Below, piece by piece: positions 1 to 5,322 of a DNA stretch of 5,426 nucleotides (within the stretch, counting starts at the first letter, position 1; each line of letters starts with the position of its first letter). The DNA is from JARBAU01 sp029237525 (lineage in GTDB: Archaea > Thermoproteota > Nitrososphaeria > Nitrososphaerales > Nitrososphaeraceae). The notes below the pieces were generated by a model that worked only from the letters and a program-made list of their open reading frames with translations, searched no databases and was not told the DNA's origin. The translations under genes were made by a program, and so were the position numbers. Location of the stretch: NCBI GenBank assembly GCA_036555705.1, contig DATBKT010000164.1:1-5426 (forward strand). The letters run 5' to 3'.

Positions 1-201
1 ATAAACATAATTTATTCTGAAGACTTGGTCGATCCCCGCTCAGCCCAAGCAATAGCTGCTGAGATCCCCAATGGAAAAGTAATGGTGCTAAGTCCTATTG
101 AAGGAATAAAACCTCAAGAACAACATCAAGGAATAGACTACCTTGCAAAAATGTATCAGGATTTGTCAGCTCTGAAGCAGGGACTGCAATGCAAGAAGTA
201 G
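1..201 (+). CDS. znuA: Zinc ABC transporter substrate-binding protein, C-terminal part (ZnuA-like)
   Basis: This is the 3' end of a gene that begins before the window; 66 codons are visible and end at a TAG at 199-201. The encoded tail contains a segment reading IIYSEDLVDPRSAQAIA and later VMVLSPIEG, which match the last beta-strand/helix unit of cluster A-I (TroA/ZnuA-type) metal-binding proteins. The ending SALKQGLQCKK resembles the usual 'NLEALKEGLGC' close of this family. Such proteins capture Zn(II), or Mn(II), outside the membrane and hand it to the permease. The metal-binding histidines and any signal peptide lie upstream and cannot be checked. The stop overlaps the ATPase gene by 13 bases, so the two are co-transcribed and probably translationally coupled. 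Zinc rather than manganese is inferred from family resemblance and the histidine-rich ATPase tail. Confidence 0.8.
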   Translation: MNIIYSEDLVDPRSAQAIAAEIPNGKVMVLSPIEGIKPQEQHQGIDYLAKMYQDLSALKQGLQCKK

Positions 202-962
202 CAGCAGCAGTATCAGTAAGGAATCTGGATTATAGATACAGGGATCACTTATCATCTTCCTTTTCTACTTTGCATAACATTACATTCACTGTAAATGAAG
301 GAGACATACTGGGAATAATTGGTCCTAATGGTGCCGGCAAAAGCACACTCTTTAGATGTATGCTTGGATTATTAGAAGACTATAGAGGAGAAATTGCAAT
401 ATTTGGGCATGATGTTAGAAAAGATAAACGAGTCCTTCGCGAGATAGGCTATATACCTCAGCAAAGGTCACTAGAGCGGACTTTCCCAGCAACAGTACAA
501 GAAATCATTTCTTTAGGATTAACAGACAACAAAGATAACAATTCACAACAAAAAATAAATTCTGCGTTAAGAACAGTGGGATTAGAAGCTCTAAAAGATA
601 GACGAATAGGCAATCTTTCTGGTGGACAACAACAAAGGGCTCTTATTGCAAAAGCACTAGTAAATGATGCCAGGTTATTGATTTTAGATGAACCTACTAC
701 GAGTATTGATGTAGAAACACAAAACAAGTTCTATTCCCTCATAAGGACACTTAACCAAAAGAATAAAGTAACAATACTATTGTCGTCGCATGACCTAGAT
801 GCCATAAGTAAGATCGCAAATAAGCTGGCATGTATCAATAGAACCATGTTCTTTCATGGTAGTACGAATAAATTCTTTTCCAGCCCAGAATTATTAAAAA
901 CATATTCAGAATCAATCATGCAAGCACATATGCACACACATTCAAATCAAAATGGAGATTAA
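189..962 (+). CDS. znuC: Zinc/manganese ABC transporter ATP-binding protein (ZnuC-like)
   Basis: This 257-residue protein is the cytoplasmic ATPase that powers metal import through the neighbouring permease. All nucleotide-binding motifs are intact: Walker A GPNGAGKST at residues 45-53, the Q-loop glutamine at 91 (IGYIPQQ), the ABC signature LSGGQQQR at 143-150, Walker B LLILDEP at 163-169 with catalytic E168, a D-loop TSID at 171-174, and the switch histidine H201 in SSHD. The length is normal for the family. The ATG at 189 lies inside the end of znuA, in another frame, with a weak purine-rich stretch (gcaggga) before it; this overlap supports the start. The C-terminus carries three alternating histidines (H247, H249, H251), which could touch metal, as histidine-rich tails do in other zinc transporters. 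That last point is inference. The metal specificity is not fixed by the ATPase itself. Confidence 0.92.
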   Translation: MQEVAAAVSVRNLDYRYRDHLSSSFSTLHNITFTVNEGDILGIIGPNGAGKSTLFRCMLGLLEDYRGEIAIFGHDVRKDKRVLREIGYIPQQRSLERTFPATVQEIISLGLTDNKDNNSQQKINSALRTVGLEALKDRRIGNLSGGQQQRALIAKALVNDARLLILDEPTTSIDVETQNKFYSLIRTLNQKNKVTILLSSHDLDAISKIANKLACINRTMFFHGSTNKFFSSPELLKTYSESIMQAHMHTHSNQNGD

Positions 963-982
963 TCATCCTATAGTGGACTTTG

Positions 983-994
983 TTACTTAATATA
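983..994 (+). promoter_or_regulatory. Possible TATA box before the permease gene
   Basis: The 51-base gap between the ATPase and permease genes contains ttacttaatata. Its centre lies about 24-26 bases before the permease ATG, the spacing expected for a leaderless archaeal start. A weak gg-containing stretch (aggaa, 1001-1005) also precedes the ATG, so translation from the operon transcript is equally possible. The DNA is AT-rich and the match may be accidental. Confidence 0.2.
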
Positions 995-1013
995 GTAGTC
1001 AGGAATTGTCAGT

Positions 1014-1874
1014 ATGATATTTGAGATATTTCAATATGGCTTTATGCAACGTGCACTAATTTCAGGAATTGCTGTGGCTATAAGTTGCTCTATAATAGGA
1101 CTCTTTCTAGTTTTAAGACGGCAAGCGTTATTCGGTGATGCTCTTTCACATGTAGCATTTGGCGGTATAGCAGTAGGTTTATTTGCAAACATATCTCCGA
1201 TCTGGATGGCGTTTATAGTATCTATTCTTGCATCTCTTGGTATTACTAAACTAAGACAGTCCGCAAAGATTTCAGCAGACTCTGCTGTTGCAGTATTACT
1301 ATCTTCTGGCCTAGCTGTAGGTGTGGTATTGATTGGGTTAGCAGGAGGCTTTTCGCTTGATCTATACAGCTTCTTATTTGGGAGTATCTTGTTAATCAGC
1401 TCACAAGATCAATATATAATTTTGATTATAACTGCAATAGTACTTGCAATTATGTACAAGATTTATCGAAAGCTTATGTACATTGCTTTTGATGAAGAAC
1501 AAGCTAATGTTAGCGGTATTGATGTAGCAAGGCTTAATTACCTTTTCATAGTACTCGCTAGTGTTACCGTTATTAACTCATTGCGACTAGTCGGAGTTTT
1601 GCTTATTTCATCATTAATTGTGATTCCAAATATTACTGCAATATTGTTTGGAAAAGGATTCAAAAAAACAGCATTGATATCCATCATCATTGCAATATTG
1701 TCCGTAATCGGAGGTATAGTTACTTCATATCTAATGAATTTGGCTCCCGGAGGTACAATCGTCATCATCTCTGTAGCTGGTTATCTTATAACAATAATTG
1801 CAAAATATATGTTCAATCAGATTAGAGGAAAAGATATAAAATTGAGGCTAGAGAAGACAAGTAGTAGTAGATAG
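1014..1874 (+). CDS. znuB: Zinc/manganese ABC transporter permease, ABC-3 family (ZnuB-like)
   Basis: This 286-residue integral membrane protein forms the metal channel of the importer. It is hydrophobic throughout, with membrane spans at roughly 10-34, 47-77, 91-112, 117-150, 176-205, 218-240 and 246-266, as expected for the ABC-3 family. Family landmarks are visible: RRQALFGDALSHVAFGG at 35-51, including D42 and H46 in the conserved early motif; DLYSFLFGS at 116-124; DEEQANVSGID at 160-170, the cytoplasmic loop that probably couples to the ATPase; SLRLVGVLL at 189-197; and APGGTIV at 244-250. The motif usually read as P-A-A-T-A is PNITA here (205-209), a modest variation. It follows znuC on the same strand after 51 bases and completes the binding protein/ATPase/permease set. 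The tail is basic and serine-rich and ends in TSSSR. Confidence 0.92.
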   Translation: MIFEIFQYGFMQRALISGIAVAISCSIIGLFLVLRRQALFGDALSHVAFGGIAVGLFANISPIWMAFIVSILASLGITKLRQSAKISADSAVAVLLSSGLAVGVVLIGLAGGFSLDLYSFLFGSILLISSQDQYIILIITAIVLAIMYKIYRKLMYIAFDEEQANVSGIDVARLNYLFIVLASVTVINSLRLVGVLLISSLIVIPNITAILFGKGFKKTALISIIIAILSVIGGIVTSYLMNLAPGGTIVIISVAGYLITIIAKYMFNQIRGKDIKLRLEKTSSSR

Positions 1875-1901
1875 CTGGATAAAAATTACACTGCGTTGAT
1901 A

Positions 1902-2036
1902 TCAATAACTAATTGCAACTGCTCCTGTGTTATTGAGGTTCTTGCCATTGTCACAATCACTATCACGTGCTAATGATACAAAAGCCATAACTACGGCTAT
2001 AGCAAAGGTTTTTAGTATTAGCGGGAACATTCGCAT
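1902..2036 (-). CDS. Possible 44-residue secreted peptide, perhaps a truncated gene
   Basis: On the minus strand, an ATG at 2036 opens 44 codons ending in TGA at 1904-1902. The product begins MRMFPLILKTFAIAVVMAFV, a basic start followed by a hydrophobic core, then SLARD, and so looks like a signal peptide or membrane anchor. The rest (DSDCDNGKNLNNTG) is polar and asparagine-rich, which recalls the small secreted proteins common in Nitrososphaeria. A TATA-like ttctataac on the same strand (2070-2062) sits about 30 bases before the ATG, consistent with a leaderless start. After the signal only some 20 residues remain, so this may be the 5' stub of a longer secreted protein cut short where it meets the 3' end of znuB tail to tail. 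No family is recognised. Confidence 0.3.
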   Translation of the reverse strand: MRMFPLILKTFAIAVVMAFVSLARDSDCDNGKNLNNTGAVAISY

Positions 2037-2061
2037 TGATAATATTCAAGACTGAGCGACT

Positions 2062-2070
2062 GTTATAGAA
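2062..2070 (-). promoter_or_regulatory. Possible TATA box for the small minus-strand secreted ORF
   Basis: The minus strand reads ttctataac, centred about 30 bases before the ATG at 2036. The spacing suits an archaeal promoter with little or no leader, but the box is imperfect and rests on position and composition only. Confidence 0.22.
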
Positions 2071-2231
2071 TCCACTACCGATTTAACAGGAATGATTAAC
2101 CTAGCTGACGCGGCGGCTGATTTCGCGACATGACATCTGCACACCTAGTACCATGCTTCTCTTGTATCCCCAAAGGGGTGGCGACCTTGTACGTAGTCAT
2201 GGTTGTTGTTCAGGAATAAAGGAATTAAAGC

Positions 2232-2240
2232 TTTATTTTA
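2232..2240 (+). promoter_or_regulatory. TATA box of the secreted deacetylase gene
   Basis: The sequence tttatttta, preceded by a purine-rich aaagc that could act as a BRE, is centred about 25 bases before the ATG at 2261. This fits a leaderless archaeal transcript and is the main reason for taking 2261 as the original start. The same frame is open further upstream, back to an ATG at 2153, but those codons would run through the promoter and encode nothing recognisable. Confidence 0.4.
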
Positions 2241-2260
2241 CGCTACAATCATTTTTTTAT

Positions 2261-2386
2261 ATGGCCAATTCCAATGGCAGCCATAAGATATTCAATCATA
2301 AAAATATAATGACTATGTGGGTATTTTGTATAATCCTTCTAGTTAGTTTTTCATTTACTTCCTTAGTTGATGAAAATTTTGGATAG
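2261..2386 (+). pseudogene. Signal-anchor N-terminus of the deacetylase, ended by an in-frame TAG
   Basis: From the ATG at 2261 there are 41 codons and then TAG at 2384-2386. The peptide has a polar start containing H8, K9 and K14, then a hydrophobic stretch from about residue 16 to 34 (MWVFCIILLVSFSF at 19-32), which is a typical signal peptide or membrane anchor. The frame is exactly that of the deacetylase domain downstream. The 69 bases between the TAG and 2456 are open in this frame and encode an Asn/Ser/Thr-rich linker, as expected between an exported anchor and its domain. I therefore read this as the true N-terminus of the downstream gene, separated by a nonsense codon. One base change would restore a sense codon (for example CAG, AAG, GAG, TTG or TGG). 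Sequencing error, a recent mutation and readthrough all remain possible. Confidence 0.55.
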
Positions 2387-2455
2387 GCAATCGGTAATAA
2401 TAATCCTAATAGAACTACTAATGAAATCAATAATGCCAGCAGCAAAAGTAATTGT

Positions 2456-3265
2456 GTGGTGCTTAGAATGGATGATATACAAGACTACTGGCTTTACTCT
2501 GTTCAGTCCGCAGTAATGGACTTCCTTATGCTGAAAGGCAAGAAATTATCTCTCGGATTGATAATGCATCTTGTAGGCAATGATTCTAAAGTAGTGGACA
2601 AGATTAAAACAGGACTTGACAAAGGGCTCTTCGAATTAGATGTTCATGGTTGGAATCACAATAATTATACCAAATTAAATCTATCTGATCAGAAACAGTC
2701 TTTGTACCATGCTAGTTTAAAGATGGAGAAGATGTTTGGGGTAAAACCGATTGTATTTATTCCGCCATTTGATAGTTTTAATAATGATACTATTTCGGCT
2801 ATGAAAAAAATCGGAATGAGGATAATTAGTTCTGGATTACTTGAAGAAAACAGGTTTGATCAAAATAGGAGTATTTTTAGTGCGAATCATGTAGGTATCA
2901 ATAATAGCAAAATACCTTCTCAGAAGCTACTGGATAGTAATAAAAAAAATGTTATAAATAATATGACTACTGTTGTTTATCATTTACCCGGGACAATTTT
3001 CTTCAAAGACTTTCAGAATGGTAAATGGGTCAAGACTCCTCTTGTAGATATACTTGGTAATGCTTCGAGAAATATTGCAAAGTATGGCTATGCAATTGTA
3101 GTACTCCATCCACAGGATTTTGCAAACACTTATAATGGAACAACAACACCGACCAATTCTGCGAATAAGACAGAGATTTCAGACCTTTCGAAGCTGATAG
3201 AGAGTCTTAAATCAAGGAATGTAAAGATAATGCCTTTTGACAAAGTTATATCTTTTTCATCATGA
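2456..3265 (+). CDS. Divergent polysaccharide deacetylase (NodB-like) domain protein
   Basis: The open frame encodes about 269 residues with the plan of a NodB-type carbohydrate esterase, enzymes that use a metal to remove acetyl groups from amino-sugar polymers. Numbering from the GTG at 2456, the acidic motif is LRMDDIQDYW (D6, D7) instead of the usual TFDDG, the metal-binding pair is VHGWNH (H64, H68), FIPPFD at 101-106 stands where family members have R-x-P, and VVLHPQDF holds the late histidine H218. The catalytic set is thus largely present but divergent; the usual arginine is missing. Thaumarchaeal genomes, as I recall them, carry several secreted proteins with this 'DDIQDYW' opening. 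Here the domain is in frame with a signal anchor at 2261 but cut off by TAG at 2384-2386. Restarting at GTG 2456 or ATG 2468 would give an unexported cytoplasmic domain, so the gene may be inactive or may depend on readthrough. The polymer substrate is unknown. Confidence 0.75.
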   Translation: MVLRMDDIQDYWLYSVQSAVMDFLMLKGKKLSLGLIMHLVGNDSKVVDKIKTGLDKGLFELDVHGWNHNNYTKLNLSDQKQSLYHASLKMEKMFGVKPIVFIPPFDSFNNDTISAMKKIGMRIISSGLLEENRFDQNRSIFSANHVGINNSKIPSQKLLDSNKKNVINNMTTVVYHLPGTIFFKDFQNGKWVKTPLVDILGNASRNIAKYGYAIVVLHPQDFANTYNGTTTPTNSANKTEISDLSKLIESLKSRNVKIMPFDKVISFSS

Positions 3266-3282
3266 TAGGCATGTAGACTCAA

Positions 3283-3438
3283 TTACTGGTATTGGCCCCA
3301 AGTATCGAAACTACTATGCATTTGTGAGGTAGTGTTTGAATTACTGGAGGAAGCGCTGAAGCCTTCAGCATAGGCCTGCATAAACGCATTACTATTCAAG
3401 CTAGGATCCTTCCACGGTTGGTTAATGTATCTTTCTGT
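3283..3438 (-). pseudogene. C-terminal remnant of an unrecognised gene
   Basis: On the minus strand 51 codons are open before a TAA at 3285-3283. The peptide looks like real protein: INQPWKDPSLNSNAFMQAYA near its start, then an alanine/serine/asparagine-rich stretch, ending FDTWGQYQ. There is no ATG near the start of the stretch. An in-frame TAG (3441-3439) closes it upstream, and only ten bases separate its upstream end from the stop of the DUF1059 gene, which is in another frame. A TTG at 3399 or ATG at 3381 could start a peptide of 32-38 residues, but neither has a visible promoter. The simplest reading is the tail of a gene whose front was deleted. The alternative is a chance open stretch, since 51 codons alone is not decisive. 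Confidence 0.33.
3355..3369. repeat. Short perfect inverted repeat
   Basis: The sequence gctgaag-c-cttcagc is a 7-base inverted repeat around one central base. The loop is too short for an RNA hairpin with all pairs formed, so if it matters it would be as a two-fold protein-binding site. It lies inside the gene remnant on the minus strand and may simply reflect codon use there. Confidence 0.3.
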
Positions 3439-3448
3439 CTATGTCTGT

Positions 3449-3631
3449 CTAATTAATTTTTTTATACTTTTCTTCATTTTTCTTGGCGTTTTCCTCAAAT
3501 TCTTGAGCAGTCATACCATGAGTTTCCATAGCATACTTTTTGGCGTTTTCGAATAATTCTTGTTCTGTGTTCCCTGTAATTGTGTGAGAACAGTTTGGAT
3601 CGCCGGCCTCCTTACAATTTATCGACAACAT
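3449..3631 (-). CDS. Small DUF1059 family protein
   Basis: The gene encodes 60 residues, close to the usual size of DUF1059 proteins, which have no established function. Typical features are an early cysteine motif (INCKEAG, C6), a second cysteine in PNCSH (C14-H16), a short strand reading HTITGNTEQEL, and then a charged helix with the family-like segment AKKYAMETHGMTAQE. The C-terminus is a lysine/glutamate-rich helix (NAKKNEEKYKKIN). C6, C14 and H16 could bind a metal, which is inference only. The ATG at 3631 lies about 29 bases after a good TATA box, supporting this start and a nearly leaderless transcript. It is transcribed divergently from the cupin gene. No T-rich terminator is visible directly after its stop. 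Confidence 0.82.
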   Translation of the reverse strand: MLSINCKEAGDPNCSHTITGNTEQELFENAKKYAMETHGMTAQEFEENAKKNEEKYKKIN

Positions 3632-3656
3632 ACTGCTGACGCTAATAGTGTCTGTG

Positions 3657-3664
3657 TTATATAA
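3657..3664 (-). promoter_or_regulatory. TATA box of the DUF1059 gene
   Basis: The palindromic ttatataa is centred about 29 bases before the DUF1059 ATG at 3631 and is one of the best TATA matches in the window. Being symmetrical, it does not itself fix direction; the position relative to the gene does. Confidence 0.48.
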
Positions 3665-3863
3665 TGACAGTTTCCATTACCAGTTTCTACCGATTAAATA
3701 GCCACAGGTACACATGTATACAAAAGGGAGGACTTTCAGAGGTGGTGCCAGTACGCCGGCAATCAACTTTTCAGGTTAACATATGCGATAAATAGGTTGG
3801 TTAGACTGAAGTAGATAGCCAATGGTAAATCAAGTAGAAGTGAAGATGAACTTATAGATAATA

Positions 3864-3871
3864 CTTATAAT
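3864..3871 (+). promoter_or_regulatory. TATA box of the cupin gene
   Basis: The sequence cttataat is centred about 27 bases before the cupin ATG at 3894. No Shine-Dalgarno-like purine run lies directly before the ATG (ttcaatttca), which agrees with a leaderless start. The region between this and the DUF1059 promoter (about 200 bases) has no open frame worth calling and no clear operator. Confidence 0.48.
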
Positions 3872-3893
3872 CACACTCCATTATTCAATTTCA

Positions 3894-4253
3894 ATGGCAA
3901 AAATGCAAAAAAAGAATCTAGATACGTCACCTGACGAAGTACGGAAATTTGAGAACGGTAGAATTGAGATTGCAACTCTCGGTGATGTGACGATCGGTAG
4001 AGCAGTTTTAGAACCAGGTTGGAGTTGGGAGAAATGCGTCAAACCTTTGGCAAAGACAGACAGCTGCCAGGCGCCGCATACTCAATATATTGTTTCTGGT
4101 AGAGTCAAAGTCGTAATGGATGATGGTACTGAAGAGGAATTTGGTCCCGGAGACGCTGCTCTAATCCCACCTGGACATAATGCTTGGGTTGTCGGAAATG
4201 AACCTGTAGTTGGTATCGATTTTACAGGTCTGAAAGAATACGCAAAGAGTTGA
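3894..4253 (+). CDS. Cupin domain protein
   Basis: The 119-residue protein is a single small cupin barrel. The first half has the segment GWSWEKCVKP (42-51) and the motif SCQAPHTQYIVSGRVKVVMDDG (57-78, with H62 as the likely metal ligand and the G69 turn). The second cupin motif is FGPGDAALIPPGHNAWVVGNE (83-103), with H95 as the other likely ligand. Compared with the full cupin consensus, the first motif has H62 but not the usual H-x-H pair, so metal binding may use C58 or other groups; this is inference. Close relatives are annotated only as cupins, and no substrate or reaction is assigned. It is a stand-alone gene with its own TATA box and terminator, transcribed away from the DUF1059 gene. 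Length and start are ordinary for the family. Confidence 0.88.
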   Translation: MAKMQKKNLDTSPDEVRKFENGRIEIATLGDVTIGRAVLEPGWSWEKCVKPLAKTDSCQAPHTQYIVSGRVKVVMDDGTEEEFGPGDAALIPPGHNAWVVGNEPVVGIDFTGLKEYAKS

Positions 4254-4292
4254 AGTAGTCAAAAGAAATATCCTAAAAGAGAGGCTAATAAT

Positions 4293-4311
4293 TCTTTTTC
4301 TTTTAATTTTT
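4293..4311 (+). terminator. T-rich transcription terminator after the cupin gene
   Basis: About 40 bases after the cupin stop the plus strand reads ctttttcttttaattttt, a T-rich tract of the kind that ends archaeal transcription without a hairpin. A further gaaattttattt follows. No strong stem precedes it. Confidence 0.6.
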
Positions 4312-4382
4312 GAAATTTTATTTACAGACTGATTGATACTGGCATAGGATTTCTATATGTTGTGGGTCTATAGGTAGAGTAA

Positions 4383-4397
4383 GATAGCCTTGCTATC
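4383..4397. repeat. Small hairpin-forming inverted repeat
   Basis: The sequence gatagc-ctt-gctatc forms a perfect 6-base stem with a 3-base loop, with no T tract after it. It stands about 70 bases past the cupin terminator. It could be a minor RNA hairpin or chance. Confidence 0.35.
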
Positions 4398-4560
4398 ATT
4401 TGATAGGGGGCTTTGGCTGTGATTGTCCTAATCTGGTCAAAGGCACCCATCAATGTAGCGGCATTCTATGTACGTTATCCTGGTTGTTACCATTCTGTGT
4501 TCCTATATCGCCGGCTCGACTCGTAGGTGCAGTGTATCATCATCTAAAGTCCTTAGCAAA

Positions 4561-4676
4561 AGTGGAGGTATTGTTACTCGGTGGAGATACATAAAAACAG
4601 TCTAACGAAGTATCTTCACCTGTTTTGGATTGAATTTGAGCAATAATCAGCTCCTAGCGGAGGTAGTGGAGGTATT
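4561..4676. repeat. 12-base direct repeat pair (agtggaggtatt)
   Basis: The 12 bases agtggaggtatt occur exactly at 4561-4572 and 4665-4676, 104 bases apart. The sequences on either side differ, and the copies lie in different frames of either strand, so they are not a repeated protein motif. Confidence 0.4.
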
Positions 4677-4748
4677 CCCCATATTCTCTTGGCAGTCCTA
4701 TTAGATTTGGATCTTCAATATTATGAAATCAGTCCAGTAGTGTATAAT

Positions 4749-4832
4749 GTATGTCAGAAATAATGCCTCTTGGTGTTTGGTCTTAATTGTGCGTTCGACT
4801 TTGACATTCCACGTAAAAAGTATGTCAGAAAT
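4749..4832. repeat. 13-base direct repeat pair (gtatgtcagaaat)
   Basis: The 13 bases gtatgtcagaaat occur exactly at 4749-4761 and 4820-4832, 71 bases apart. Both contain ATGTCAGAA. The two copies are in different frames: the second reads MSEI in the open frame that starts at 4747, while the first reads YVRN. Flanking sequence is unrelated. Confidence 0.4.
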
Positions 4833-5017
4833 TGTTAAATATGTTAAGACAAACCCGTATCTGCTTCGTCCCACGACAGAGCAGATAGGCATACATAGGG
4901 GTGGTGGTGTTGCTTGCGTGGTGGTGAGCGATTCCACTACCTTTGATTGATTAGGTAGTTAGTTTCTCTTTTTGACTAAAGCATCTGCAGATTTCCGTAG
5001 GTGCAGCTAGTAGTTTT

Positions 5018-5227
5018 TTGATTTCGCCGGAGAGCAATGTCGCTGCAAAGAAACATGTCGAATATTATGCCGGAATCAGTGACTGCAAAGATCTATCCTC
5101 AGTTCGATGCAACCAGATTGGATACGTGCTTATCCCTATATCAATGGCATTTTATATCAGACAGATAGATCCTATGATATTTAGCCAATATTATGATAAA
5201 TTTAAAGATTTTAATAATAATCAATAA
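5018..5227 (+). CDS. Doubtful hypothetical protein or gene fragment
   Basis: An open stretch of 69 codons ends in TAA at 5225-5227. It has no ATG near its front; the first possible start is TTG at 5018, directly after two in-frame TAG codons. The peptide has two cysteines (SDCKD and VRCNQ), a mildly hydrophobic middle (IGYVLIPISMAFYI) and a tail rich in aromatic and charged residues (FSQYYDKFKDFNNNQ). No family is recognised. The protein-like composition of its second half suggests the tail of a decayed gene at least as much as a working one. No TATA box or ribosome site clearly precedes 5018. A second frame (ATG 5037, 43 codons) overlaps it and looks no better. Confidence 0.22.
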   Translation: MISPESNVAAKKHVEYYAGISDCKDLSSVRCNQIGYVLIPISMAFYIRQIDPMIFSQYYDKFKDFNNNQ

Positions 5228-5322
5228 CCTAAATCCTTCAGGTAACTTGGGTTACTATTTACATCAATTTGCCTATTTAATTTGAAGACGCAGTTTCGGC
5301 AGAATAGACCTATAGGGAAGAA

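Larger units (their letters stand above)
4312..5017. other. About 700 bases without a confident gene
   Basis: I find no gene here that I can support. The open stretches are short: 4400-4594 on the plus strand (TTG start only), and the overlapping opposite-strand stretches 4747-4950 (+) and 4701-4937 (-). None shows a recognised motif. The minus strand between about 4460 and 4720 reads like broken coding sequence in places, for example IEDPNLIGLPREYGEYLHYL and SKTGEDTSLDCFYVSPPSNN, but stop codons interrupt it about as often as chance predicts. The stretch contains a 6-base-stem hairpin and three pairs of short direct repeats, listed separately. I see no tRNA, rRNA or box C/D RNA pattern. Decayed gene debris or a non-coding spacer is the most likely content. 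Confidence 0.5.

Noticed and set aside
458..727. Open frame on the minus strand inside the ATPase gene
   Set aside because: It is the antisense shadow of a gene with complete ABC motifs and has no motif of its own.
1538..1768. Open frame on the minus strand inside the permease gene
   Set aside because: It is the antisense shadow of a well-supported ABC-3 permease.
2168..2178. Short hairpin cccc-aaa-gggg before the deacetylase promoter
   Set aside because: A 4-base stem is too short to mean much, and no T tract or regulatory context accompanies it.
2153..2260. In-frame upstream extension of the deacetylase N-terminus to an ATG at 2153
   Set aside because: The extra 36 codons would cross the TATA box at 2232-2240 and encode no signal peptide or motif before the real anchor; 2261 is the better start.
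3434..3450. Repeat of tctgtct at the end of the DUF1059 gene
   Set aside because: Two 7-base copies in low-complexity pyrimidine sequence; not enough to call a repeat element, although it sits beside the presumed rearrangement junction.
4400..4594. 64-codon plus-strand frame rich in cysteine and leucine
   Set aside because: It has only a TTG start, no promoter at the right distance and no recognisable motif, and sits in a stretch with no coding signal on either strand.
4460..4719. Broken gene on the minus strand in one frame (peptides such as IEDPNLIGLPREYGEYLHYL and SPPSNNTSTFAKDF)
   Set aside because: Stop codons occur about as often as expected in random DNA of this composition, and no family is recognised; kept only as a possibility in the description of the gene-poor stretch.
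4983..4992. 10-base palindrome atctgcagat
   Set aside because: Isolated, not near a promoter of a supported gene, and of a length expected by chance in a window this size.
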